A stretch of 64,000 nucleotides of DNA from Salipiger bermudensis (lineage in GTDB: Bacteria; Pseudomonadota; Alphaproteobacteria; Rhodobacterales; Rhodobacteraceae): contig NZ_JAIUZY010000001.1 in the NCBI RefSeq assembly GCF_020171625.1, forward strand, positions 496,001 through 560,000. The letters are read 5' to 3'. Under the pieces are notes generated by a model. That model made no database searches. It worked only from the letters and a program-made list of their open reading frames with translations, and had not been told where the DNA came from. Positions 49,694 to 57,088 of this stretch are shown here, one piece after another. The first letter of the stretch is position 1, and each line of letters begins with the position of its first letter. A program made the translations under genes and the position numbers.

Positions 49694-51328
49694 TTAACTC
49701 TCCACGCCGCCCAGTGCCACCCCTGCCGCGGCAAGCGCGTCCCAGATCTTGGCGTCACGGCCATAGACATCGGCGCGGTAGTTCATCTTGCCCTTCGCCT
49801 GCGAGAACGCGGTGCGGTAGATCAGGTGCACCGGCACCGGCTTCTCGAGATTGACCCGGCTTTCCGAGCCACCGCGCAGGCGCGACGCGAAGAAGCCCTC
49901 GGGATCGTCGGTCTGCAGCGCCAGCAGCGCGTAGGCGAAATCCTTGGGATCGGCGAGCCGGATGCAGCCGTGCGAGAATGCCCGCTCGGTGCGCGAGAAC
50001 AGCGACTTCGACGGCGTGTCGTGCAGGTAGATGTTGTACTTGTTCGGGAACATGAACTTCACCTGCCCGAGCGCGTTTCGCGGCCCCGGCGGCTGGCGCA
50101 TCGAGAACGGGAAGCTCGCGGCGGAGTACTGCGCAAAGCCGTGGCCGCGATTGACCTGACGGCCGCGGCTGTCGGTGATCACCAGATGGCTCACCGCGCC
50201 GGGGTTGCGGCGGAGCTGCGGCAGGTACTCGTTCACCACGATCGAGCGCGGCACGTACCACGACGGGTTGATCACCATGAACTCCATCACGTCCGAGAAC
50301 TCGGGCGTGCGGCGGTCAGTGTCCTTGGCGCCCACGACAGAGCGGGTCTCGAAGGTGACCTTGCCGTCATCGATGATGCTGGCGTGGAAATCGACGATGT
50401 TCACCTTCACGTGGCGCTCGCCCAGACCTTCGGCGAAGTTGATCCAGCGCTCGCGCTCCATCGCCACGATCACCGACTTCAGGCGCTCGACCGCGGGCAC
50501 GTTCAGTGCGCTGAGCGTCGACGGTCCAGCCACCCCGTCCGCGGCGAGACCATGGTCCCGCTGAAAGTCCAGAACGGCGTTGCGCAGCGTGTCGTCGTAG
50601 CGCGGCGAGAGCGTCGGCTTGAGATACTCCATCTCGATCAGCCGGTCGCGCAGGATGACCACGCCGGGGCCGCTGTCGCCGGGCTCGAGCTTGCCCACCG
50701 TCACCGGCGCGCCCCAGCCACCGCGGGCGACGATGCGCTCGAGGCTCATCTTCTCGCGCATCAGTCGCGTGTATTCGGGCGTCGTCGGCGCCAGCTCGCG
50801 GAACACGGCGCGCGGCTCGCCTGTCGCGAGCGCCTCGAGCAGTTCCTGCGAGGGGCGGCGGACAGGCGGGCGTTTGATGCCGCTGTCAATACGGCGGCCA
50901 TCAAGAGCACCACCACTGAGATCATGGGCGAATTGCAGGTAGGCGCGCGACAACTCGACCTCGAGCTGGCCGCGGTCACGGTCGCTGCGCACGGCGCGCA
51001 TCATGGCCATCAGCGCGGTGGGATCGTAGCGACGCGCCGGCAAGCCGTGATTGCCCGCGGTCGACAGCGCCTCGATCAGAGCCGCGCGCCGCGCCGTGGC
51101 GGCGTCGTCCGCCGAGGTCCAGATCGGCTCGAACCCGCGAGCGCGGTAGAACGCCGCCATGCCTTCGTCTTCCGAGAGGGACTCGGCCACCGCCAGCTTG
51201 TATCCGGTCAGCGACAGGCTTTGCGCCTGCGCCGGCTGGGGCGCCGCGGCAAACATCCAGCCCGAGGACACCCCGATCGCCAGACCGAGCTTCAAAGCGG
51301 TGGAAAATTGCCTGCGTGACTTTGTCAT
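49694..51328 (-). CDS. L,D-transpeptidase, YcbB/LdtD type
   Basis: 544 residues. N-terminal secretion signal (TKSRRQFSTALKLGLAIG..., possibly Tat because of RR), a scaffold domain, a peptidoglycan-binding-1 domain (LRDRLIEMEYLK...DFQRDHGLAADGVAGPSTLSALN), and a YkuD catalytic domain. The catalytic site is the SHGCIRL motif preceded by YLHDTPSKSLF. Makes 3-3 (DAP-DAP) cross-links in the periplasm. The ATG at 51328 follows AGGGA by about five bases; longer frames run into the intergenic region. Divergent from a MepK-like gene, as in E. coli where ycbB and ycbK are neighbours. Confidence 0.9.
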   Translation of the reverse strand: MTKSRRQFSTALKLGLAIGVSSGWMFAAAPQPAQAQSLSLTGYKLAVAESLSEDEGMAAFYRARGFEPIWTSADDAATARRAALIEALSTAGNHGLPARRYDPTALMAMMRAVRSDRDRGQLEVELSRAYLQFAHDLSGGALDGRRIDSGIKRPPVRRPSQELLEALATGEPRAVFRELAPTTPEYTRLMREKMSLERIVARGGWGAPVTVGKLEPGDSGPGVVILRDRLIEMEYLKPTLSPRYDDTLRNAVLDFQRDHGLAADGVAGPSTLSALNVPAVERLKSVIVAMERERWINFAEGLGERHVKVNIVDFHASIIDDGKVTFETRSVVGAKDTDRRTPEFSDVMEFMVINPSWYVPRSIVVNEYLPQLRRNPGAVSHLVITDSRGRQVNRGHGFAQYSAASFPFSMRQPPGPRNALGQVKFMFPNKYNIYLHDTPSKSLFSRTERAFSHGCIRLADPKDFAYALLALQTDDPEGFFASRLRGGSESRVNLEKPVPVHLIYRTAFSQAKGKMNYRADVYGRDAKIWDALAAAGVALGGVES

Positions 51329-51662
51329 AGTGATCCCTGAAATCGAGCGGTCTTCTTTGAAACTAGTGTTGGACATCAGACGTCTACCCTGTCCATTCAC
51401 ATTTCCCGCAGTTTGAGAAATTCTCCTGCGTCGCGGCACGCGCGCACCAGCCCTGAGCGTCAGCACGATCTGGCCACAAGATCTGGTCAATTTGCGCAGG
51501 ATCTTGCCGAAATCCGGCAAATAAACTCGACGTGACCGAAACGGCCTTCTCAGAATTTTTACTCTGTGGCATATAATCCACGCATCTGGGGATAGATGGC
51601 AGGTGTCGTCCAACGAGGCGACGCAAACAGGTACAGCGACTTAACGGGACAGGCGCTTTCAC
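51329..51662. promoter_or_regulatory. Divergent control region between L,D-transpeptidase and DUF882 genes
   Basis: About 330 bases of lower GC. Contains the dyad TTGCCG-AAATC-CGGCAA (51506–51522), a direct repeat of GATCTGG near 51468 and 51482, and a consensus TATAAT at 51572–51577 pointing to the plus-strand gene with a poor -35. No gene is supported here. Confidence 0.5.
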
Positions 51663-52232
51663 ATGACAAAACCAACTTCGGGCGGCCTCACACGCCGCGG
51701 ACTTCTTGGCGCATTCGCCGCCACACTCGTCACCGCAGCCCCCACCTACGGAAACGCAGCAGGATTTCTGCGCGGGGCTGGCGACATTCGTCGGATCAAG
51801 ATGTATTCAGGGCGCACCGGTGAGAAGATCGACATGATCTACTGGATCGAGGGACAGTACATTCCTGAATCCCTCAAGCAGATCAATTACTTCATGCGCG
51901 ACTGGCGCAGCAACGATGTTACCAACATCGATCCGCGCACCATCGACATCATGACCGCGGCTCACAATCTGCTCGAGACGGATGAGCCCTACATGCTGAT
52001 CTCGGGCTATCGGTGCCCGAAAACCAACGCGATGCTGCGTGCCCGCAGCTCCGGTGTGGCAAAGAACTCCCGCCACCTTCTCGGCGAAGCAGCGGACCTT
52101 CACCTCAAATCGCGCTCGGTCAATCAGATGGCAAGCGCTGCGTCTGCCTGCAAGGCCGGCGGCGTCGGACGCTACACCAGCTCGAGCTTCGTTCACATGG
52201 ACTGCGGTCCGGTGCGCACCTGGGGAAGCTGA
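51663..52232 (+). CDS. DUF882 / MepK-like murein endopeptidase
   Basis: 189 residues. A twin-arginine signal (TRRGLLGAFAATLVTAAP) precedes an M15-like metallopeptidase domain. Zinc-site residues appear in SRHLLGEAADLHL (His and Asp) and SFVHMDCGPVRTW (His), and SGYRCPKTN begins the domain. E. coli YcbK (MepK) cuts 3-3 peptidoglycan cross-links; this protein has the same compact architecture. Divergent from an LdtD-type transpeptidase that makes those links, so the pair would balance synthesis and cleavage. A terminator follows. Confidence 0.88.
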   Translation: MTKPTSGGLTRRGLLGAFAATLVTAAPTYGNAAGFLRGAGDIRRIKMYSGRTGEKIDMIYWIEGQYIPESLKQINYFMRDWRSNDVTNIDPRTIDIMTAAHNLLETDEPYMLISGYRCPKTNAMLRARSSGVAKNSRHLLGEAADLHLKSRSVNQMASAASACKAGGVGRYTSSSFVHMDCGPVRTWGS

Positions 52233-52272
52233 GCGCCGACTTAACCGCGTGTTAAAAGTAGAACATGCTGCA

Positions 52273-52306
52273 AGGCGTCCGGTTCCGGGCGCCTTTGCTT
52301 TTTTTC
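52273..52306 (+). terminator. Rho-independent terminator after the DUF882 gene
   Basis: GGCGTCCGG-TT-CCGGGCGCC stem followed by TTTGCTTTTTTTC. A TTAA-N7-TTAA sequence lies just before it at 52241–52255. Confidence 0.85.
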
Positions 52307-52355
52307 AGGATTTCTTGCGGTTTTCCGCGATTGACCGGATGCGCGCCCTGCCCGG

Positions 52356-52392
52356 CACGAAAAAGCGCCCCGCGAGGGGGCGCTTTCGGAAC
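52356..52392 (-). terminator. Rho-independent terminator after the GNAT gene
   Basis: AGCGCCCC-GCGA-GGGGCGCT; on the minus strand followed by TTTTTCG. Confidence 0.85.
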
Positions 52393-52412
52393 GTTGGTGC
52401 AAGACCGCCGGA

Positions 52413-52979
52413 TTACGACATGCGGCGCAGGTAGGTCCAGGTCGGCACCTTGGCATTGCGCGCCACCGAAAACGCCTCTGCATCCCCGATATACTCGAAG
52501 CCGCAATTGGTCAGTACCCGCGCCGAGGCGGGGTTGTCCTGAAACACACTTGCGAACATCGTCGCCGAACCCAGCGGGTTTGCCTCGACCAGCGCGCGCA
52601 GCGCCTCAGAGGCGTGGCCCGTGCTCCAGTATGGCGGCGCCACCCAGTAGCCGATTTCGCTCTGGTTGCCCTCGAGCCGCTCGAGCGAGATCACACCCAT
52701 GACCTCCGGCCCCTCCTGCGCGGAGGCGTCGAGCACCCAGATATCCTCGGCGCGATCCTCGGCGGTGCCGCGGGCGATGAACGCCTCGGTGGCGCCGGGC
52801 GGAAGCGGGTGCGGAATCGACGTGGTCATGCGGGCGACGCGCTCATCCGAAGAATAAAGCGAGATCAGCCCGGCATCCGAGCGACGCAGCGGGCGCAGGA
52901 CAAAGCGCTCAGTCGCGATCTCGGGCTGCAGGACGACGGGCTTGGGCCGCGTCGGTGTTTTCAGTTGGTCCAGACTCAT
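52413..52979 (-). CDS. GNAT family N-acetyltransferase (RimJ/RimL-like)
   Basis: 188 residues. Acetyltransf_3 pattern: TERFVLRPLRRSDAGLISLY near the N-terminus, GVISLERLEGNQSEIGYWVAPPYWSTGHASEALRAL containing the acetyl-CoA loop, and VFQDNPASARVLTNCGFEYIG, typical of RimJ/RimL-type enzymes that acetylate protein N-termini or small amines. Substrate unknown. The ATG at 52979 is preceded by GAGGAG at seven bases. Downstream of the rplU-rpmA transcript on the same strand but separated by a terminator. Confidence 0.88.
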   Translation of the reverse strand: MSLDQLKTPTRPKPVVLQPEIATERFVLRPLRRSDAGLISLYSSDERVARMTTSIPHPLPPGATEAFIARGTAEDRAEDIWVLDASAQEGPEVMGVISLERLEGNQSEIGYWVAPPYWSTGHASEALRALVEANPLGSATMFASVFQDNPASARVLTNCGFEYIGDAEAFSVARNAKVPTWTYLRRMS

Positions 52980-53036
52980 GTGCACACTCCTCAATGCACG
53001 TTCCGGTGAATCGGCGTCCCCTCCTCATGAAACGCC

Positions 53037-53068
53037 GAAGGGGACCGGCTTTCGCCGATCCCCCTTGA
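53037..53068 (-). terminator. Rho-independent terminator after rpmA
   Basis: On the minus strand GGGGGATCGGC-GAAA-GCCGGTCCCC followed by TT; stem with one mismatch and a GNRA loop. Confidence 0.65.
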
Positions 53069-53090
53069 TTTTCACATCCTGTGGATCGGC

Positions 53091-53360
53091 TTACTCGGCA
53101 GCCTCGGCCACCGGAAGGACGGATACGAAGGTGCGGCCCTTCAGGCCCTTGCGGAAGGTCACCGAGCCGGCTTCGGTTGCAAAGATGGTGTGATCTTTGC
53201 CCATGCCCACACCGTTGCCCGGCCAGTACTTGGTGCCGCGCTGACGGATGATGATGTTGCCCGGGGTCGCATCCTGACCGCCATAGAGCTTGACGCCAAG
53301 ACGGCGGCCTGCGGAGTCGCGGCCGTTACGGGAGGAACCGCCTGCTTTTTTATGTGCCAT
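53091..53360 (-). CDS. rpmA: Ribosomal protein L27 (bL27)
   Basis: 89 residues. The N-terminus [24 protein letters not shown] is the invariant bL27 tail that reaches the peptidyl-transferase centre; [28 protein letters not shown] follows. Eighteen bases behind rplU in the usual rplU-rpmA operon. No N-terminal cleavable extension of the Firmicutes type. Confidence 0.97.
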   Translation of the reverse strand: MAHKKAGGSSRNGRDSAGRRLGVKLYGGQDATPGNIIIRQRGTKYWPGNGVGMGKDHTIFATEAGSVTFRKGLKGRTFVSVLPVAEAAE

Positions 53361-53378
53361 GGGTTAGTCTCCTTGTTC

Positions 53379-53960
53379 TCAGGCGAGGGTCTTGGCCTGC
53401 TCGACCCACTCGGGCTTCACCTTGGTGGCCTCGAAGGTCTCGGGGTTCACTGCGGCGAGCTCGGCGTAGGTGTTGATGCCGGCCTCGTTGAGCTTCTTGG
53501 CGGCGGCGGGGCCGACACCGGTGATTGCGGTCAGGTCGTCACCTGCGGCTGCAGCCGGAGCTGCGGCTTTCTTCGGTGCGGACCCGGCTGCCGGAGCGGC
53601 CACGGAGCCTGCGCCGGCGGCGGCCTTGACGCCCGACTTCTCTGCGCCCGACGCGAGGATCTCGGTCACGCGAACGAGGGTCAGCTTCTGGCGGTGACCC
53701 TTGGTGCGCTGCGAGCTGTGCTTGCGGCGACGCTTGACGAAGTGGATGACCTTGTCACCCTTGATCTGGTCGACGACCTCGGCCTGCACGGCAGCACCAG
53801 CCACCAGCGGCGCGCCGACGGTGACGCTGTCGCCGCCCAGCATGAGGACATCGTTGAACTGCACGGTTTCACCCGCGTCTGCGGCCAGCTTTTCCACGCG
53901 GAGCACGTCGCCCGCCTGAACCTTGTATTGCTTGCCGCCGGTTTTCATCACCGCGAACAT
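53379..53960 (-). CDS. rplU: Ribosomal protein L21 (bL21) with C-terminal helix-hairpin-helix extension
   Basis: 193 residues against ~103 for E. coli L21. The first ~100 are bL21 (FAVMKTGGKQYKVQAGDVLRVEKL ... VHFVKRRRKHS type core, with KGHRQKLTLVRV). An Ala/Pro linker leads to a helix-hairpin-helix domain at ~145–193 (LTAITGVGPAAAKKLNEAGINTYAELA), an extension found in many alphaproteobacteria. I chose the ATG at 53960 since AAGGAAG is six bases upstream; the ATG two codons earlier abuts that site. First gene of the rplU-rpmA operon, with a long leader. Confidence 0.93.
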   Translation of the reverse strand: MFAVMKTGGKQYKVQAGDVLRVEKLAADAGETVQFNDVLMLGGDSVTVGAPLVAGAAVQAEVVDQIKGDKVIHFVKRRRKHSSQRTKGHRQKLTLVRVTEILASGAEKSGVKAAAGAGSVAAPAAGSAPKKAAAPAAAAGDDLTAITGVGPAAAKKLNEAGINTYAELAAVNPETFEATKVKPEWVEQAKTLA

Positions 53961-54108
53961 CTGCATCTTCCTTCGTTTCCCGCGTCCTATGGTGCCCTAT
54001 CGGGTCTTTCCCGGGCCTTAAGGCCCACCTCGAACAGCGCGCCCTCTGGGGACTGTCATTGATATAAGAATCGAAAGCGGGGCCGCAACAGCCCCGATCC
54101 GAGCCGCG

Positions 54109-54137
54109 CTTATGCGAGGATATCGCCGCTTTGTCAA
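54109..54137 (-). promoter_or_regulatory. Sigma-70 promoter of rplU-rpmA
   Basis: On the minus strand a perfect TTGACA and CATAAG are 17 bases apart. Transcription would start near 54102, leaving a ~140-base leader with a GGGGC..GCCCC hairpin and a GGGCCTTAAGGCCC palindrome. Confidence 0.7.
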
Positions 54138-54155
54138 CCCGCGCGGGGAAAAGCC

Positions 54156-54974
54156 CTAGAGCTCCTGCGCCTGCATCTGCTGCGCCGCCGCAAGACCGAG
54201 CGCGTAGGAGATATTGTCGTACATCGCATTGAAGCCCGCGAACAGTGCGCGGTTCATCGCCCTGCCCTCCGGGCTGGACGACAGATCGACATAGGCCTCC
54301 AGATCGCCGTCGGGCAAAGGCTCGTAGGCCATCAGCAAGTACCCGTAGAGCCACTCCCGGCTGTCGGCCCGGGTCGCCGGCTCCTGCGCCCAGACCTCGT
54401 CGAGGATCTCGCGCTCGGACATCTCGAGCGCGCCGCCATCCACGAGCCCGGCATAGAACTGGAAGCTCGCGTTGAGCGCGCCGGTGACGTTGGCTTCGAT
54501 CAGATCGTTGGCCTGCACGAAATCCGTCACCAGCCCAAGCCGCGCGTCCGACGAGCCGTCGAGTCCGCGAAACACCTCGCGCGCAGCGGTTTCGACACCA
54601 TCATCGATCAGCGCGCGCCGCGCCGAAAGCTCGACCTCGATCACCCGCTCGCCGGTCTCGCTGCCGAAGAAGCGCAGCAAGGGCGTCGCGTCGGTGTCGC
54701 CGAAGCTGTCCTGAAACTCGGCCCGGACCACCTCTTCCATCGCGTCGGTGTCGTAGATCCGCGCCACCGAGTCCTGCCAGCCCGGCGTCGCGCCGCCCGG
54801 AATCAGGTCGCGGGCCATGTCGGCGCCGTATGCGATGCCTTCCTCGCGCATGATCTCGACGATCTCGGGAAGGCCCAGCCGGTCGAGCAGGGCATCTGCG
54901 GGACGCGCCGGATCGGCAACCACCGGCGCGGCGAGCGTTGCGGACAGCAGGCAGGCGACGAAGCGCAGGGCCAT
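54156..54974 (-). CDS. Secreted DUF2059 family protein
   Basis: 272 residues. Signal peptide 1–21 (ALRFVACLLSATLAAPVVA). The body is helical and acidic; the C-terminal third carries the DUF2059 pattern (MAYEPLPDGDLEAYVDLSSSPEGRAMNRALFAGFNAMYDNI). Function unknown; periplasmic. The ATG at 54974 opens a clean signal peptide, so the longer frame to 55133 (which runs into the tRNA gene) is rejected. Same strand as rplU but upstream of that operon's promoter. Confidence 0.85.
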   Translation of the reverse strand: MALRFVACLLSATLAAPVVADPARPADALLDRLGLPEIVEIMREEGIAYGADMARDLIPGGATPGWQDSVARIYDTDAMEEVVRAEFQDSFGDTDATPLLRFFGSETGERVIEVELSARRALIDDGVETAAREVFRGLDGSSDARLGLVTDFVQANDLIEANVTGALNASFQFYAGLVDGGALEMSEREILDEVWAQEPATRADSREWLYGYLLMAYEPLPDGDLEAYVDLSSSPEGRAMNRALFAGFNAMYDNISYALGLAAAQQMQAQEL

Positions 54975-55095
54975 GTCAGAGATTCCTTGGGTTTCGGGTC
55001 GGGGCGAGCGTAGGCCCGGATACGGCGTTTTCCAAGGCCGCGGGGGCCGTGGGAACAACTTCGGCACGTTCTGCACGGTTCCGCAAAATTCCCTG

Positions 55096-55123
55096 TTGCA
55101 CCCCGTCGCGCATCTCGTTAAAC
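55096..55123 (+). promoter_or_regulatory. Possible promoter of tRNA-Ser
   Basis: TTGCAC and TTAAAC, 16 bases apart, about 20 bases before the mature 5' end of the tRNA. Confidence 0.4.
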
Positions 55124-55142
55124 GGCCCTCCACGACCCCCGC

Positions 55143-55232
55143 GGAGAGGTGCCGGAGTGGTCGAACGGGGCGGTCTCGAAAACCGTTGACCCTTCACGGG
55201 GTCCCAGGGTTCGAATCCCTGTCTCTCCGCCA
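55143..55232 (+). tRNA. tRNA-Ser (anticodon CGA)
   Basis: A 90-base class II tRNA. The acceptor stem GGAGAGG pairs with TCTCTCC, discriminator G, encoded CCA. The D arm contains CCGGAGTGGTCGAACGGG; the anticodon loop is CTCGAAA (CGA); a long variable arm (TTGACCCTTCACGGGGTC region) precedes the GGTTCGAAT T-loop. The long variable arm and discriminator G are serine identity features. Confidence 0.96.
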
Positions 55233-55710
55233 CTTGCCTTTGTTATCAAAGGCAAGACGGCAATCGGCGTACACTTGGATGGGCGCCGATATCAGCCAGA
55301 CCACTCATGTTTCTGTCAAGCTTCCTCCCCCGCCCGGGGAACGCTCTTCGAATGCGGAGCGGCGCCTTGCGCGGCTCCCTTCTCGGACCCGTCTGCCGGC
55401 GTCGCACGCCGCATTTTCAGGCGGACATTTCGCCGGACAGACGTCCGCCAGATGTCAGACCTTCGCGGATCATTCCTGCGCAGCTAAGCAGCCAGCGGCA
55501 AAACGGCTTTGGCACGATGAACTGTGAGGGGGGTACAGATGGGTCAGAACGCCATCGGGCCGCTCTGATATATAACCATCACGGCGTGCGTGCTGCGCGT
55601 GGTCAGCGCTGCGGGCCTCGCCATGGCGGCGGCGGGCGCTGAACGGATGCCGCGCCTCGCAAGGCGCGGCTTACAATGTCGCGACAGATCTAAAGCGATC
55701 CGATTAACGC
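55233..55710. other. Intergenic region between tRNA-Ser and dctD
   Basis: About 480 bases without a supported gene. Starts with a perfect CTTGCCTTTG-TTAT-CAAAGGCAAG hairpin (55233–55256), probably the tRNA transcript end though without a T run. A GCCGCGCCT..AGGCGCGGC hairpin at 55649–55670 may end the dctBD transcript. No integrase or attachment-site duplication of the tRNA 3' end was seen. Confidence 0.5.
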
Positions 55711-57045
55711 TCAGAGGTAATCGGCGCGCTGCAGGCCGTACTTGGCCATCTTCTCGTTCAGCGTCCGGCGCGGCAGGCACAGCTCGTCCATCACCGCCGA
55801 GATCGAGCCCTTGTGGCGGCGCATGGTGTTGTCGATCAGCATCCGCTCGAACGCCTCGACATACTCCTTGAGCGGCTTGCCCTCGGTGGTCATCACCGGC
55901 TGCATGTCCTCATGGTCGTTCATCAGCAGCGAGGCGATGGTGCCCTGCCCGCGCCGCGATTGCAGCACCGCACGCTCGGCGAGATTGATAAGCTGGCGCA
56001 CGTTGCCGGGCCACGGCGCCTGCAGCAGCTGCGCCGCCTCCTGCGCCGAGACCTTGGGTGCGTCGCAGCCGTACTCGTCGGCAAAGCCTTCGGAAAGCCG
56101 GGTGAAGAGCGTCAGGATGTCCTCGCCGCGGGCGCGTAGCGGCGGCACGGTGATTTTCAGCGCGGCAAGGCGGTAGTAGAGATCGGGGCGCAGTGCGCTC
56201 TCGCAGGTGCGGCCCTCGTCCTGCAGGTTGCAGATCGCGACGATCCGGGTCTCCGGCGGGGTGCCCTGATCGTTGATCACCGACAGCAGGCGCGCCTGTG
56301 CCGAATCCGAGAGCGACTCGACGTCCTCGAGCACCAGCGTCCCGCCGCGCGCCTCTTCCATCGCCGGAAGCCGTGTCTCGTCGGGCTGCATCGGGCCGAA
56401 CAGCCGGCGCATCAGCGCATCTTCGTCCATCGCGGCGCAGGAGAGCAGCACGAACTTCTTGCCCGCGCGCGAGCCCACCGCGTGCAGAGCATGGGCGATC
56501 AGCGTCTTGCCGGTGCCGGTCTCGCCTTCGATCAGCACATGACCGTCGGCCTGGCCGAGATCGAGCACATCCTCCCGCAGCCGCTCCATCGCCGGGCTCT
56601 GCCCGATGAGCTTGCTCATCAGCTGGCCGCCATCCGAGAGCTCGCGGCGCAGGGCGCGGTTGTCGAGGGTCAGGCGGCGCGCATTGGTCGCCTTCTTGGC
56701 CAGCTCCGACATGCGGTCGGGGTTGAACGGCTTCTCGAGGAAATCGAAGGCCCCGATGCGCATCGCCTCGACCGCCATCGGCACATCGCCATGACCGGTG
56801 ATCATGATGACCGGCAGCGCGCTGTCGGCGCCCATCAGCTTCTTGAGGAACTGGATCCCGTCCATGCCGGGCATCTTGATGTCCGAGATCACGATGCCGG
56901 GGTAATCGGTGCCGAGCGCGCCGAGCGCCTCTTCGGCGCTGGCAAAGGCTTCGGTGTCGTAGCCCGACAGCGCCAGCCACTGGCTGATCGACTGCCGCAT
57001 GTCCTTTTCGTCGTCGACGATGGCGATCTTCATGGCTTTTGTCAT
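55711..57045 (-). CDS. dctD: NtrC-family response regulator, DctD-like, lacking the GAFTGA loop
   Basis: 444 residues. Receiver domain 1–120 with phospho-acceptor Asp55 (VISDIKMPGMDG); AAA+ domain ~145–380 with Walker A GETGTGKT (174–181); C-terminal Fis-type helix-turn-helix (SISAVMDELCLPRRTLNEKMAKYGL). Where sigma-54 activators have LFGHE-x-GAFTGA, this protein reads LFGPMQPDETRLPAMEEARGG, and Walker B is LVLEDVE instead of LFLDEIE. It is therefore unlikely to activate sigma-54 holoenzyme in the usual way. 43 bases behind dctB. The name follows kinase pairing and overall similarity; no dctPQM genes are adjacent. Confidence 0.85.
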   Translation of the reverse strand: MTKAMKIAIVDDEKDMRQSISQWLALSGYDTEAFASAEEALGALGTDYPGIVISDIKMPGMDGIQFLKKLMGADSALPVIMITGHGDVPMAVEAMRIGAFDFLEKPFNPDRMSELAKKATNARRLTLDNRALRRELSDGGQLMSKLIGQSPAMERLREDVLDLGQADGHVLIEGETGTGKTLIAHALHAVGSRAGKKFVLLSCAAMDEDALMRRLFGPMQPDETRLPAMEEARGGTLVLEDVESLSDSAQARLLSVINDQGTPPETRIVAICNLQDEGRTCESALRPDLYYRLAALKITVPPLRARGEDILTLFTRLSEGFADEYGCDAPKVSAQEAAQLLQAPWPGNVRQLINLAERAVLQSRRGQGTIASLLMNDHEDMQPVMTTEGKPLKEYVEAFERMLIDNTMRRHKGSISAVMDELCLPRRTLNEKMAKYGLQRADYL

Positions 57046-57088
57046 TCTCGTCTTGCGCCTTTTCTGCCTGCGTCTTTCCCGCTGCCAA

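Noticed and set aside
52241-52255. Second TTAA-N7-TTAA (CtrA-like) sequence
   Set aside because: It lies after the stop of the DUF882 gene, between convergent genes, with no plus-strand gene downstream; probably chance.
55143-55710. Integrative element at the tRNA-Ser 3' end
   Set aside because: No integrase gene and no repeat of the tRNA 3' sequence downstream.
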